The notes under the pieces were generated by a model. It was not told the DNA's origin, ran no database searches, and saw only the letters and a program-made list of their open reading frames with translations. The position numbers and the translations under genes were made by a program. Shown here piece after piece: positions 37,513 through 46,553 of a DNA stretch of 64,000 nucleotides. The stretch comes from CAZUGA01 sp964619885 (GTDB taxonomy: Bacteria > Pseudomonadota > Gammaproteobacteria > Methylococcales > UBA1147), in assembly GCA_964619885.1 (NCBI GenBank), contig CAZUGA010000022.1, forward strand, positions 5,303 through 69,302, in the 5' to 3' direction. Positions within the stretch are counted from its first letter, which is position 1; every line of letters starts with the position of its first letter.

Positions 37513-39093
37513 TCAAAATAGAATATTGAGTAGCGCGACTATCCGATTCTCATCATATGAAAACGTAGGATTAGATGAATCCTGTTTAATGAACCGGTAT
37601 TCTACTGATCCATTTATGTTTTTCGCGATATTGAAATAATCGCCAATATTCCTGGTTAGTCGGAATGAAACATCATAAATATTATTCCTCTGATTCAATA
37701 CTAAACCAGCAGAATTTATCGTTGTGTTTCTATTCCAAGATAGTCCTAATACCGAATTTGTTCTAGGTGTAAACCTCCAACGCCATGACACGGCAGCTCC
37801 AATTGAAGTGTCTCGAGTCAAACTTAGTTGAAATTCACGCCTGGAATGAAACAATGCCAAATTCAATGTACTTCGTCCTGTGACACCAGAAACGGATAAT
37901 TGCCCTTGTTTGCGCACGATGACTTGATTAGTCAAACTTGGCAAAGAAAGGTTACTTGATACACCGGCCACCGTGTTCGATATGGCTTGATTAAATGGGT
38001 TTTGGTTGAGAAGCAGCTGCTGAGTTGTTGTTGTATCCTCGAAATATCTAGCTTGCCAATTGGTTCGACCCGTCTGGTGACTTAATGCGGCATTCCAAAC
38101 GTCTCCAGTATTAGTACCCACGTCTGAATGCTGAAAACGAACGGACAAATTGGTTCTAATCGATGGGGCGACACGGATTTGTACATATTGCAAATTTTGT
38201 CCATAACCCCCTTCCAAACTAAATTTTTGCGTCGGTGTCCACGCGAAACCAGCCAGGTAGTAGCTACCATTCTGATTGGTGTTAGTATTTGACTGAAAGT
38301 TGTTAGATGAATTACCGAAGCTTAATATCGCTGCGTATTTACGCGTAAAGTAATATCGAATTTCGCCGTTGTAACTCCTAAATCTAACATTACCGCCTAA
38401 GGATCGATCGCTATAACTATCGTTATAGCCCAAGCGCCACCCTATGTTGGAAAACTTATAACCACTTTGCAATTGCGCATTGACTGAATAGATATTTGAA
38501 GTTCCTGTAGCCGCTGTCGATGTATTGACAAAATCATATCCCAAACGAACCACTCCATTTGCGTAACCACCGAAATAGGGCGTCCAAACGGGATTAACAC
38601 TTGCTGTATAGACATCAGTTCTATTGGCTGTCGAATTTATATTACTCGTTGTAACTCGCCCGGTATTAACAATATTTTGTTGACTTATAGAACTCGCAGC
38701 ATTGAGAAACAAGCGATTCCTGACCAGTTCCGATGCTCCCGTCGCAAACAATTGATTATGAATATTAACCCCACCGCCGCCACCTTGATTGATAATATTC
38801 TGCATCTGATAATTAAGGTTGAGATTCGTTCGACCACCTCGGTGTTGAACCGAAATTCCTGGGTTAATTTGTGAAACAAACGCCGACTTTTCACTACCGG
38901 AAGGAGCAAGGTTAATATTGTCGGAAAACGTTTCTATGAAGTTGAGCGCTGGCGTAACATACCACTGACCCGCGTATACGGATGAATGGAAAACAAAAGC
39001 TACAACCACAGAAATAACAATCCGTATTTTAGTTCCAGAAAGCAGGCCCATGCCAATTGAACTACTGCGATTCTTATCGACCATAATATTCAA
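37513..39093 (-). CDS. TIGR03016-type outer-membrane beta-barrel of XrtA EPS loci
   Basis: 526 residues with a signal peptide (IVISVVVAFVFHSSVYA) and a body of alternating amphipathic strands rich in Asn, Ser, Thr and aromatics (TPALNFIETFSDNINLAPSG, NLNLNYQMQNIINQGGG). It ends with Phe (VALLNILF), as outer-membrane barrels do. In this locus type it is thought to be the outer-membrane component working with the export lipoprotein. It lies 10 bases downstream of its neighbour, the ATPase gene's coding direction considered, in the same transcription unit. Confidence 0.87.
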   Translation of the reverse strand: MNIMVDKNRSSSIGMGLLSGTKIRIVISVVVAFVFHSSVYAGQWYVTPALNFIETFSDNINLAPSGSEKSAFVSQINPGISVQHRGGRTNLNLNYQMQNIINQGGGGGVNIHNQLFATGASELVRNRLFLNAASSISQQNIVNTGRVTTSNINSTANRTDVYTASVNPVWTPYFGGYANGVVRLGYDFVNTSTAATGTSNIYSVNAQLQSGYKFSNIGWRLGYNDSYSDRSLGGNVRFRSYNGEIRYYFTRKYAAILSFGNSSNNFQSNTNTNQNGSYYLAGFAWTPTQKFSLEGGYGQNLQYVQIRVAPSIRTNLSVRFQHSDVGTNTGDVWNAALSHQTGRTNWQARYFEDTTTTQQLLLNQNPFNQAISNTVAGVSSNLSLPSLTNQVIVRKQGQLSVSGVTGRSTLNLALFHSRREFQLSLTRDTSIGAAVSWRWRFTPRTNSVLGLSWNRNTTINSAGLVLNQRNNIYDVSFRLTRNIGDYFNIAKNINGSVEYRFIKQDSSNPTFSYDENRIVALLNILF

Positions 39094-39389
39094 TGTTGAT
39101 CGTGAAGCCTTTGCCTTTTTTCATCAAAGATCTAATAGAACAAGCAGTCTGGAGAACAACGGCTAAATTCGATCGTTTTTCCTTCAATGGATTTATAAAA
39201 TTTATTGCCCAACAAAACTCTGTAAACGCCTACCCGAGTACTAACCTTGCACAAACTTGGAAAATTTAAGCTGGATTCGGGACAGTGCGCATGCGCCACA
39301 AGTTTAAGTACACTGGTGGAATTCAAACTTAGTGCGACGCGTAAATTTAACTGACGACAATGTAATTCTGTCGCAACTACCCAGCAAAT

Positions 39390-40163
39390 TTAGAAATACG
39401 ATTCAGGTATAAAAATAATGTCGCCTGGTAGTAATTCCACGTTAGCAGTAATGTCTCCATCCTCGATCAAGTCTTCAAGCCTAACGCCAAACTGCTTCTG
39501 TTCCCCGTTAATCGTCCGAACAATACTGGCCCGGTTGCCGGCCCCATATCCATTTCCCAAACTACCGATTGTGATGGCCAAGTCCAACATAGTCATGTGT
39601 TCAGTATAGGGATATGCTGCAGCATTGTAGGTACCCCCACCGCCTCCGGCTCCACCACCAAAACCACCACCGCCAAAACCACCACCGCCAAAACCACCAC
39701 CGCCAACACCACCACCTATACCACCGCCAACACCACCGCCTATACCACCGCCACCGAAGTTCCGTCCACCACCTCCTCCGCCGCCAAAGGCACCAATTAC
39801 ACGGACCTGCTCGCTATAAGGCCCAACAAAACCGGACACAATTATGGTAACCAAAGGATTACGGATAAATTTGGCTAGCTCTACTTCTACATCTCGAGCA
39901 AGCTGAAACGGGGTTTTTCCGCTCGCTTGTAGCTCTTCAACCAACGGCGCAGTTATTTTGCCATCCGGTCTAACAGGAATAGCACGGGATACTTCAGGGT
40001 TCCCCCAAACGAACATTTCCAAATTATCTCCGGGGCCAATAACATAAGTATAATCAGAGGGTAATTGCGCCTTTTGATCAAGCGGTGGATAACGGTTGCA
40101 ACCAGACAAATTCATTATCAATACAAATAACACCGCCACATAAATCTGTTTCCGATTAATCAC
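39390..40163 (-). CDS. Polysaccharide export lipoprotein (XrtA type) with a Gly-rich insertion
   Basis: 257 residues. Lipobox LSGC (Cys22) gives a lipoprotein. The Poly_export region starts at YVIGPGDNLEMFVWGNPEVS (40-59), with VRPDGKITAPLVEEL next. The SLBB-like part resumes at YPYTEHMTMLDLAITIGSLG and ends PGDIIFIPESYF. Between VRVIGAF and YNAAAYP lies an almost pure Gly stretch (126-177) broken by Phe, Val and Ile, where relatives usually have a few residues. It exports polymer across periplasm and outer membrane. First gene of the EPS transcription direction here. Confidence 0.93.
   Translation of the reverse strand: MINRKQIYVAVLFVLIMNLSGCNRYPPLDQKAQLPSDYTYVIGPGDNLEMFVWGNPEVSRAIPVRPDGKITAPLVEELQASGKTPFQLARDVEVELAKFIRNPLVTIIVSGFVGPYSEQVRVIGAFGGGGGGGRNFGGGGIGGGVGGGIGGGVGGGGFGGGGFGGGGFGGGAGGGGGTYNAAAYPYTEHMTMLDLAITIGSLGNGYGAGNRASIVRTINGEQKQFGVRLEDLIEDGDITANVELLPGDIIFIPESYF
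39633..39788 (-). repeat. Triplet-based low-complexity repeat encoding the Gly-rich insertion
   Basis: On the plus strand this reads as runs of ACCACC/GCCACC with periodic CCAAAACCACCACCGCCAAA blocks (15-base unit, GGGGF or GGGGG with Phe, Val or Ile). It encodes residues 126-177 of the export lipoprotein. The short period suggests growth by slippage. Confidence 0.9.
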
Positions 40164-40471
40164 CTCATCACCCCCGTATTATTCCGAGCAATAAACTCAC
40201 TTCGTGTAGAATTCACTTGACCGCCAGTTTATCTGGATAAATTTGCAAAATCACTAAAAAACTGTCGACAATTGTAGCAGATCCACAACATCCTTATCGC
40301 ATTCACGTATCTGAATACGTCTAATCGTGTTTTTGTCCGATCCCCATATCTATTACCTTTGAAATCTTTAGTCTTGATGGTTTACCAGATTCCGACACCC
40401 AAAAAACATTTACCCCGGCGTGCCCCATCTTGAGGTTCACGAATTGATTCACGCCGTCACGCAAAAGCGCA
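40164..40471. other. Intergenic region upstream of the EPS export gene
   Basis: About 308 bases between the EPS export gene start and the aminotransferase 3' end. It should contain the main EPS promoter. No clear sigma-54 or sigma-70 site was recognised. Confidence 0.5.
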
Positions 40472-41635
40472 TCAGATTTGCTCGATAAACCTTGCTAGGC
40501 GTTCAACGGCTATTTCTATCCGTTCACGGGAATTCGTATATGCAAACCTTAAATGTTCATCCGGCGCCGCTATCCCAAAATCTTTGCCTGGCGTAATCGC
40601 TACCCCACTTCGTTCCAACAGACGCTCTGCAAAGTCCCAGCTACGCATACCGAAAGCGCTGCAATTAGCATAGATATAAAATGCTCCACCTGGCTTAACC
40701 GCGATGTTGAAACCTAACTTCGTCAATTGTTTGTATAAATAATCGCGTCTCCTTTGGAATTCTCTACGCCTGTTCTCCAATTCGTTTAAGTTTTCTTGCT
40801 CAAATGACGCAAGAGCGGCAATTTGCGAATGCGACGCAGCCGAAATAAAAATATTCTGCGCTAACTTGTCGGCGGCACCCTTCAGATGGTCCGGTACAAT
40901 TAACCAGCCAACCCGCCACCCGGTCATACCAAAATACTTTGAAAAACTGTTAACAACCAAAACTTGATCGGAAAAAGCCAACGCTGAAGTTGCTCTCGAT
41001 TCATATTCCAAACCATGATAGATTTCGTCAGAAACTATACAACCGTCATAGGACTCTACGACGTTGCAGATTTGGCGAAGTTGTTCGTTTTGAATCAATG
41101 TACCGGTAGGATTAGATGGAGATGCGATCAATGCCAATCGGCAATTTGACCCCCAATGACACCTTATTGACTCGGCGCTTAGCTGATAATTGTCAGCCGG
41201 GTGAACCGGGATCAATTTAGTCTCGGCATCAAATAACCGGATAAGATTGCGGTTACAAGGATAGCCGGGATCAGCCAACAACACCTGATCACCACTATTC
41301 AACAATATTCCGAGGGCAAGCAATAAACCACCCGTCGCCCCTGGTGTAACAAAAACCCGATCCGCTGAAATATTCAGCTGATATCTTCTTTGGTAATAAT
41401 CAGAAATCGCATGACGAAGTGCGGGCAGACCCGCTGCTGGCGTATACTTCACAGATCCCGAACGAAGCGCGCGCAGCCCCGCCTCTATCACAGCGGGGGG
41501 GGATTTGAAATCGGGTTCACCTATCTCTAAATGCACAATATCCTTGCCCTGTCGCTCCAGATCTTCGGCCCTAGAGAGCAAGTTCATCACATAGAATGGA
41601 TTAATCTCTGCTAAACGTTCGGCACTTGGAAACAT
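40472..41635 (-). CDS. Class I PLP-dependent aminotransferase (AspC/AlaA-like)
   Basis: 387 residues of fold-type I. Motifs: LEIGEPDFKSPP near the N-terminus, YTPAAGLPALRHAI, ASPSNPTGTLI, SDEIYHGLEY and the PLP-Lys motif VVNSFSKYFGMTGWRVGW, then the C-terminal LRFAYTNSRERI. It transfers amino groups between an amino acid and a 2-oxo acid in the cytosol; the substrate is not readable from sequence alone. Stands alone, divergent from dksA. Confidence 0.92.
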   Translation of the reverse strand: MFPSAERLAEINPFYVMNLLSRAEDLERQGKDIVHLEIGEPDFKSPPAVIEAGLRALRSGSVKYTPAAGLPALRHAISDYYQRRYQLNISADRVFVTPGATGGLLLALGILLNSGDQVLLADPGYPCNRNLIRLFDAETKLIPVHPADNYQLSAESIRCHWGSNCRLALIASPSNPTGTLIQNEQLRQICNVVESYDGCIVSDEIYHGLEYESRATSALAFSDQVLVVNSFSKYFGMTGWRVGWLIVPDHLKGAADKLAQNIFISAASHSQIAALASFEQENLNELENRRREFQRRRDYLYKQLTKLGFNIAVKPGGAFYIYANCSAFGMRSWDFAERLLERSGVAITPGKDFGIAAPDEHLRFAYTNSRERIEIAVERLARFIEQI

Positions 41636-41786
41636 TGATTACCATTCTCACTGTTCTGTTTCATAGACGGATAAAAGCTAATATCAAATCAAAAGCATAC
41701 CTATCAAAATTCGTCATAAGTACATATTTTTTCTACTATTTAAGAACATTCAGAGGTAAATTATCTCGCCTGAAAAATTGAATATA

Positions 41787-41814
41787 TTCACAGATGCAAA
41801 AAATTTATTATAAT
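41787..41814 (+). promoter_or_regulatory. Likely sigma-70 promoter of dksA
   Basis: TTCACA (41787-41792) and a consensus TATAAT (41809-41814) are separated by 16 bases, about 90 bases before the dksA start, within an AT-rich divergent intergenic region. Confidence 0.5.
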
Positions 41815-41903
41815 GGGGAGTTTGAAAGCATAAATATAATTAAATTATATGCTCGATAGTGCAATTCTTCGTTTTACACCAACTATGGTTTGGGAGTTAT
41901 TGG

Positions 41904-42338
41904 ATGACCGAAAACAAAAGAACTGAAGACTCACCCTTCAGTTTTAAACCCTACGATCTGAAAAAGGGTGAAGAATACATGAACGATGATCAAGTCGCTC
42001 ACTTTAAGACAATTCTGGGAAAATGGAAATCACAATTAATGGAGGAGGTGGATAGAACGGTACACCATATGCAGGATGATGCCGCCAATTTTCCAGACCC
42101 AAATGATCGCGCGACCCAAGAGTCAGAATTCAGTCTGGAGCTTCGAACCCGCGACCGGGAAAGAAAATTGATCAAAAAAATTGACGAATCTCTCGCTACG
42201 ATAGAAACTGGAGATTACGGTTTTTGTGAATCCTGCGGCATTGATATCGGATTGCGCAGACTAGAAGCACGACCGACTGCAACGTTGTGTATAGACTGCA
42301 AAACCCTGGATGAAATCAGAGAGAAACAAACGGGATAA
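41904..42338 (+). CDS. dksA: RNA polymerase-binding transcription factor DksA
   Basis: 144 residues from ATG 41904, chosen because TGGGAG lies 7 bases upstream and family alignment begins here. The coiled-coil region has FPDPNDRATQESEFSLELR, including the tip Asp residues that act in the RNA polymerase secondary channel. The zinc finger CESCG..CIDC follows (GFCESCGIDIGLRRLEARPT, then LCIDCKTLDE). It mediates ppGpp-dependent control of rRNA and amino-acid promoters. It precedes gluQ, a standard gammaproteobacterial order. Confidence 0.97.
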   Translation: MTENKRTEDSPFSFKPYDLKKGEEYMNDDQVAHFKTILGKWKSQLMEEVDRTVHHMQDDAANFPDPNDRATQESEFSLELRTRDRERKLIKKIDESLATIETGDYGFCESCGIDIGLRRLEARPTATLCIDCKTLDEIREKQTG

Positions 42339-42585
42339 CTGACGGGAAGGCAAATTCACCGACAAATGGACTTAGCCCACAGACACCTCAATTGCCCGAC
42401 ATATATCCTCTCGTTGAATCTGACTCCTAGCTGTAGGAAGACACATCAACGTCATTACTGCCGCGCGAAAGCAAAAAATCCCGACGACAACAGACAAATC
42501 CTCACGAAAATGGATTTTGTAGTCCGACAAATACAGCGCTTCATCCCGTTGACTTAGTCCTACTCGCAAAATCAGTATCGATTCA

Positions 42586-43485
42586 CTGCCGCCAATATAC
42601 CGAGGCCGATTTGCACCCTCACCGACGGGCCCACTTCACTTAGGCTCCCTCTGCACCGCCGTCTCAAGTTTTTTGCAAGCGCGGAGCAAAAGGGGATATT
42701 GGCATCTAAGAATCGATGATTTGGATTCATTCCGAATTATCGCCACAGCGACCGACGATATATTACAAACCCTGGACGCGTTCGGTCTTAAATGGGACGG
42801 CCCCATTTTGTTTCAAAGCCAGCATTTAAACAAATACCAATCCGCGCTAGATGAATTGCAAAGACAAGATTTACTTTACCCATGCACCTGCTCTAGAAAA
42901 TGGCTAAAACGGAATTCAAAAAGTGGGCCGAACGGTCCTATTTACCCCGGAATATGCCGAAACAAGCAAAATCCACGGAATCAACCGCATGCCGTCCGGA
43001 TTAGTACTTGCGGCGCTCAAATCAAATTCCATGACCTCCTGCAAGGCCATGTCCAACTTCAACTTGACAACCAAGATGGAGACTTTATTGTGCGACGGCG
43101 CGATGGCATCTTCGCCTATCAACTGGCGGCAGCAGTCGATGAGCACCAACAAAATATAACCGAAGTACTACGGGGCACCGACCTGCTCTCGTCGACGCCA
43201 CGACAAATATTTCTGCAACAAAAATTAAACTTTCCGACCCCAACATACGGTCACGTTCCCATTCTGGTCGATAAATACGGCATAAAACTCAGCAAACAAA
43301 CTGGCGCGAAGCCAGTCTCGATAAAAAATGCTTCCGCGATACTTAGCGACATTCTCACACTACTCAAACATCCACCGCCAAAAGAAATGAGCGGCGCCCC
43401 TCCTGATGAATTATTAAGCTGGGGCAGCGCTAATTGGAAGTTATCAAATCTAATCAAAATTGAGTCAATTTCTACCATGGAATAA
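42586..43485 (+). CDS. gluQ: Glutamyl-Q tRNA(Asp) synthetase, start codon unclear
   Basis: The reading frame is open from 42553. The conserved N-terminus YRGRFAPSPTGPLHLGSL begins at 42598 and includes the HIGH-like motif. LRIDDLD, the zinc ligands YPCTCSRKW..GPIYPGICR, QLAAAVDEHQQNITEVLRG and the KLSKQTGA KMSKS-like loop follow. It attaches glutamate to queuosine of tRNA-Asp. No ATG, GTG or TTG exists in frame between the stop at 42550-42552 and the conserved start. The coordinate given is a CTG at 42586, as a placeholder. A TTG at 42673 would cut off the catalytic motif. A sequence error or non-standard start is likely. Confidence 0.85.
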   Translation: MPPIYRGRFAPSPTGPLHLGSLCTAVSSFLQARSKRGYWHLRIDDLDSFRIIATATDDILQTLDAFGLKWDGPILFQSQHLNKYQSALDELQRQDLLYPCTCSRKWLKRNSKSGPNGPIYPGICRNKQNPRNQPHAVRISTCGAQIKFHDLLQGHVQLQLDNQDGDFIVRRRDGIFAYQLAAAVDEHQQNITEVLRGTDLLSSTPRQIFLQQKLNFPTPTYGHVPILVDKYGIKLSKQTGAKPVSIKNASAILSDILTLLKHPPPKEMSGAPPDELLSWGSANWKLSNLIKIESISTME

Positions 43486-43668
43486 ATCCAAGTGTTTGCA
43501 AGCCTATGAATCTACACCGATGAATCACCAAACCTGCAACCTTCTCCAGATTGCGATAACGTCATGTAGAAAATTTTATTTCAGGTGGTTTTCTAAGCTT
43601 GCCAAATACGCCCCGTCATTCCCGGGGAAAAAATCTAAACGAGGGACCAAGTACTTTAAAAAGGATGA

Positions 43669-44850
43669 TTACTTTAGGGAGACGTACGGATCATCATTAT
43701 CTGCGTCTTTGCTATCATTCAAAGGCTTCCAAGGCATCAAATGAATCGAATCTTTGAGCAACGAAAAACTTATCCTATAACCCACGGATAACTGATTCCT
43801 AAATACCACATGCCGAGGTAAATCCATAGTCAGGCAGGCATTCAACTCTTCACAATCAACGGTTACACTACTGATGCCGGCAATCGTTACCAATTCGATA
43901 ATCTCTCCAGAAAAAGGATTCTCTTTTTCTCCGTTCGAAGGTCTAAGACGACTGTGTAACAACACACTGGATGGCGATATGCACCAACACACTTTATCGT
44001 TCACGTTGAATTCCGCAAAACAGCGAGCATCGATCGAACATCCATTACAATTCAATCGTGTTAAATCTTCATCAGGCTTTTGCTCGGCGACCGATCCTTC
44101 AAATAAATTTCTTATATCGACCAAACGCGCCACCAGAGTGCTCGTAGGGCGCTCGCGAATTTCCTCGGGTGTTCCACATTGCAAGGTCTGTCCACGGTGC
44201 AAAACGCACATTTGATCGGCCAGCATCGCGGCTTCATCAAGGTCGTGCGTTACCAACACTATTGGAATATTCAAACGCCGGGTAAGCTGCAAAGTTTGCA
44301 ATCTCAATTTTCTGCGAGTGACCTGATCAACCGCCGAAAAAGGTTCATCCAACAACAGCACAGCGGGTTCGCGTGCTAACGCCCGCGCAAGAGCAACACG
44401 TTGCTGCTGTCCTCCAGATAGCATTTTGGGATAACGGTGTTCCAACCCCGTTAAATTAACCCGCCTCAATACATCTATCGCATGTTTCGTCGAGTTTGGG
44501 CGATCGGTTGAAGGGTGCACTGCGATCTTAACATTATCCAAAACCGTCATATGCGGGAACAGAGCGAAATCCTGGAAAACAAAACCAACCCGCCGTTTTT
44601 GGGTTGGGATATCGAAATCTCTCTCGGTATCTAACCATTGCTTGGCCCCGCACCTAACCTTCCCATGCCGCGGTCGGTATAGCCCGGCAATACTCCGCAA
44701 CAACGTTGTCTTGCCGCTCCCAGAAGGTCCCACCAAAGCGGTTAATTTTCCGGGTTCGCATAGCAATTCCGCATCTAATGGAATCGGATGAGATTGCTGC
44801 ACACGAATATGCAAGCCGGTCCAAGAATGGTCAATCAAATCCAATGTCAA
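43669..44850 (-). CDS. modC: Molybdate ABC transporter ATP-binding protein
   Basis: 393 residues. Walker A GPSGSGKT, signature LSGGQQQRVALARALAREP, Walker B VLLLDEPFSAVD and switch LVTHDLDEA are present. A C-terminal TOBE/Mop-type domain (about 290-375, INSIDE the stretch GEIIELVTIAGISSVTVDC) senses molybdate in ModC proteins. Its start overlaps the modB stop by four bases. Powers molybdate or tungstate import. Somewhat longer than the usual ~355 residues because of the tail. Confidence 0.93.
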   Translation of the reverse strand: MTLDLIDHSWTGLHIRVQQSHPIPLDAELLCEPGKLTALVGPSGSGKTTLLRSIAGLYRPRHGKVRCGAKQWLDTERDFDIPTQKRRVGFVFQDFALFPHMTVLDNVKIAVHPSTDRPNSTKHAIDVLRRVNLTGLEHRYPKMLSGGQQQRVALARALAREPAVLLLDEPFSAVDQVTRRKLRLQTLQLTRRLNIPIVLVTHDLDEAAMLADQMCVLHRGQTLQCGTPEEIRERPTSTLVARLVDIRNLFEGSVAEQKPDEDLTRLNCNGCSIDARCFAEFNVNDKVCWCISPSSVLLHSRLRPSNGEKENPFSGEIIELVTIAGISSVTVDCEELNACLTMDLPRHVVFRNQLSVGYRISFSLLKDSIHLMPWKPLNDSKDADNDDPYVSLK

Positions 44851-45506
44851 CGTTGAGAATCCCGGCCAAATACGTACACTAGACTAACCGTACAAAAAGC
44901 AAATAGAAGTAAAACAATCGACATAAGACCGGCCGCTTCCGCATCAAAAGATTGAACCCGATCAAAAATAGCGATGGATATCGTTCTGGTTTGACCCGGA
45001 ATACCGCCGCCTACCATCAGTACCACACCAAATTCACCCATGGTGTGCGCAAAACTCAGAGCCATCGCCGAAAAGACGCCGCCTTTAACCAACGGCATTT
45101 CGACCCGCCAAAACGTAGACCACCGCGTTAAGCCGCTACACCATGCTGCTTCTCTCAAAGTTTGAGGTATCGCTTCGAAGGCGCGCAGCATTGGCTGAAC
45201 CGCGAATGGCAAACTATATACAACCGACGCAAAAACCAAACCCGCGAAAGAAAATACCAGGGTTTGCCCGGTTATAGACTCAATAGCCATCCCTAGCGGT
45301 GACTGCCGACCTAGTACGACTAACATATAATAGCCCAACACTGTTGGCGGCAATACCAACGGGAGCGCAACGATTCCCTCCACCAAACCTTTTCCGGCAA
45401 AATCCCGCCACGCAAGCCAACGAGCAATGATTAATCCCAGCAACAATAAAATCGCAACGGTATATGTAGACAGTTTTATGGAAAGATAGAACGCTTGCCA
45501 ATCCAA
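44847..45506 (-). CDS. modB: Molybdate ABC transporter permease
   Basis: 219 residues, five to six membrane helices. VALPLVLPPTVLGYYMLVVL and the EAA loop TLREAAWCSGLTRWSTFWRV (contact to ModC) are typical of ModB, as is the late FAHTMGEFGVVLMVGG. Inner-membrane channel for molybdate. It follows modA after 65 bases. Confidence 0.95.
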   Translation of the reverse strand: MDWQAFYLSIKLSTYTVAILLLLGLIIARWLAWRDFAGKGLVEGIVALPLVLPPTVLGYYMLVVLGRQSPLGMAIESITGQTLVFSFAGLVFASVVYSLPFAVQPMLRAFEAIPQTLREAAWCSGLTRWSTFWRVEMPLVKGGVFSAMALSFAHTMGEFGVVLMVGGGIPGQTRTISIAIFDRVQSFDAEAAGLMSIVLLLFAFCTVSLVYVFGRDSQR

Positions 45507-45571
45507 GGATCAAGACCCTTCGCAATCATTTGGTCGAATAAATTTCAACACAGTTTCTTAGCCCAAAAAAT

Positions 45572-46393
45572 CTATTGCAAACCATATGTAGCCAGAATTG
45601 AACTCGCGCGTTCGGTCAATAGAAAATCCATGAATTCCCTAGCGTCATTACGAGCACGGGTGGTTAAAACCATTTGGTGTTCCAATGGTTGGTAAAGCGC
45701 ATCTGAAACTCGAACAAAACTGCCTTTGCTTTTAATCCTCGGGTTACTCGCGATTGCATAAGGAATAAACGCCGCATCTACGCTACCCGAAATTGCGAAT
45801 TGAGCCGCTTGCAAAGCGTTTAATCCTATCACCAATCTGGATCTAATATCCTCCAACAATCCCGCCTTCAACAATGCTTCTCGGGCTGCGCTGCCATAGG
45901 GCGCGGCATCCGGGTCAGCAATCGCAACACGATGCGCAGAATCGGTCCGTTCTAAATCTCGCAGACCATGTAAATCTGCTGCCAATTTCAATTTGGAAAA
46001 TTTCGGTTTAAACAGAACCAATCGTCCAAACCCATACACAACCGGGTTTCCTTGCGTCAACCCCCGCGCCTGTAACAATTTTATAGAATCCCGGTCCGCA
46101 CTCATCAACGAGTCGAAAGGCGCTCCGGCGATAATCTGGTGCGCCAGACTTTTTGATGAACCGAATACAAATTCGACGCTCCGACCGGTATTCTGCACAT
46201 ATTCATGCTGAACTTCGGACATAACAAAATGTAAACTTGCCGCTGCGGCAATTCTCGGGGTCTCCGCAAACCCCAACCGATACGGGTAAACCCAATAAAC
46301 CAACAAAACCACAAATTGAGCTACACGCACAAATCGGTCTGACTTAGGAATGCCGCCATTCACCATCATCGCTAAAAATAAATCGCGGTTCAT
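45572..46393 (-). CDS. modA: Molybdate-binding periplasmic protein
   Basis: 273 residues with a long N-terminal region including a hydrophobic segment (VAQFVVLLVYWVYPYRLGFA) as signal. The mature part begins IAAAASLHFVMSEVQHEY and has FVFGSSKSLAHQIIAGAPFD, YGFGRLVLF and VAIADPDAAPYGSAAREALL, all ModA signatures. It captures molybdate for ModBC. The first ~20 residues before the hydrophobic segment may be over-extended; a later start is possible. Confidence 0.93.
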   Translation of the reverse strand: MNRDLFLAMMVNGGIPKSDRFVRVAQFVVLLVYWVYPYRLGFAETPRIAAAASLHFVMSEVQHEYVQNTGRSVEFVFGSSKSLAHQIIAGAPFDSLMSADRDSIKLLQARGLTQGNPVVYGFGRLVLFKPKFSKLKLAADLHGLRDLERTDSAHRVAIADPDAAPYGSAAREALLKAGLLEDIRSRLVIGLNALQAAQFAISGSVDAAFIPYAIASNPRIKSKGSFVRVSDALYQPLEHQMVLTTRARNDAREFMDFLLTERASSILATYGLQ

Positions 46394-46553
46394 GCATTTC
46401 TAAACAAAATAAGTTTGTTGCAAAATTCAGCTTCATATTCCAGTATCATCGGATTCACGCTAAAATGGGCAGTTCTGAAAAAATCAATACGCATTGGAAC
46501 TAGATTTCCAACGAAAATTACGGAAAATTTTATTCCCTAGCAGTAAAAGCCAA

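Noticed and set aside
39132..39326. 64-codon minus-strand frame between the export and barrel genes
   Set aside because: No convincing start signal and no match to genes usual at this place in XrtA loci.
42339..42552. Small gene between dksA and gluQ
   Set aside because: Open frames on both strands are short, overlap each other and lack ribosome-binding sites.
46394..46553. Molybdenum-cofactor riboswitch or ModE site between modA and cysD
   Set aside because: No matching structure or ModE-like palindrome seen in the 160 bases.
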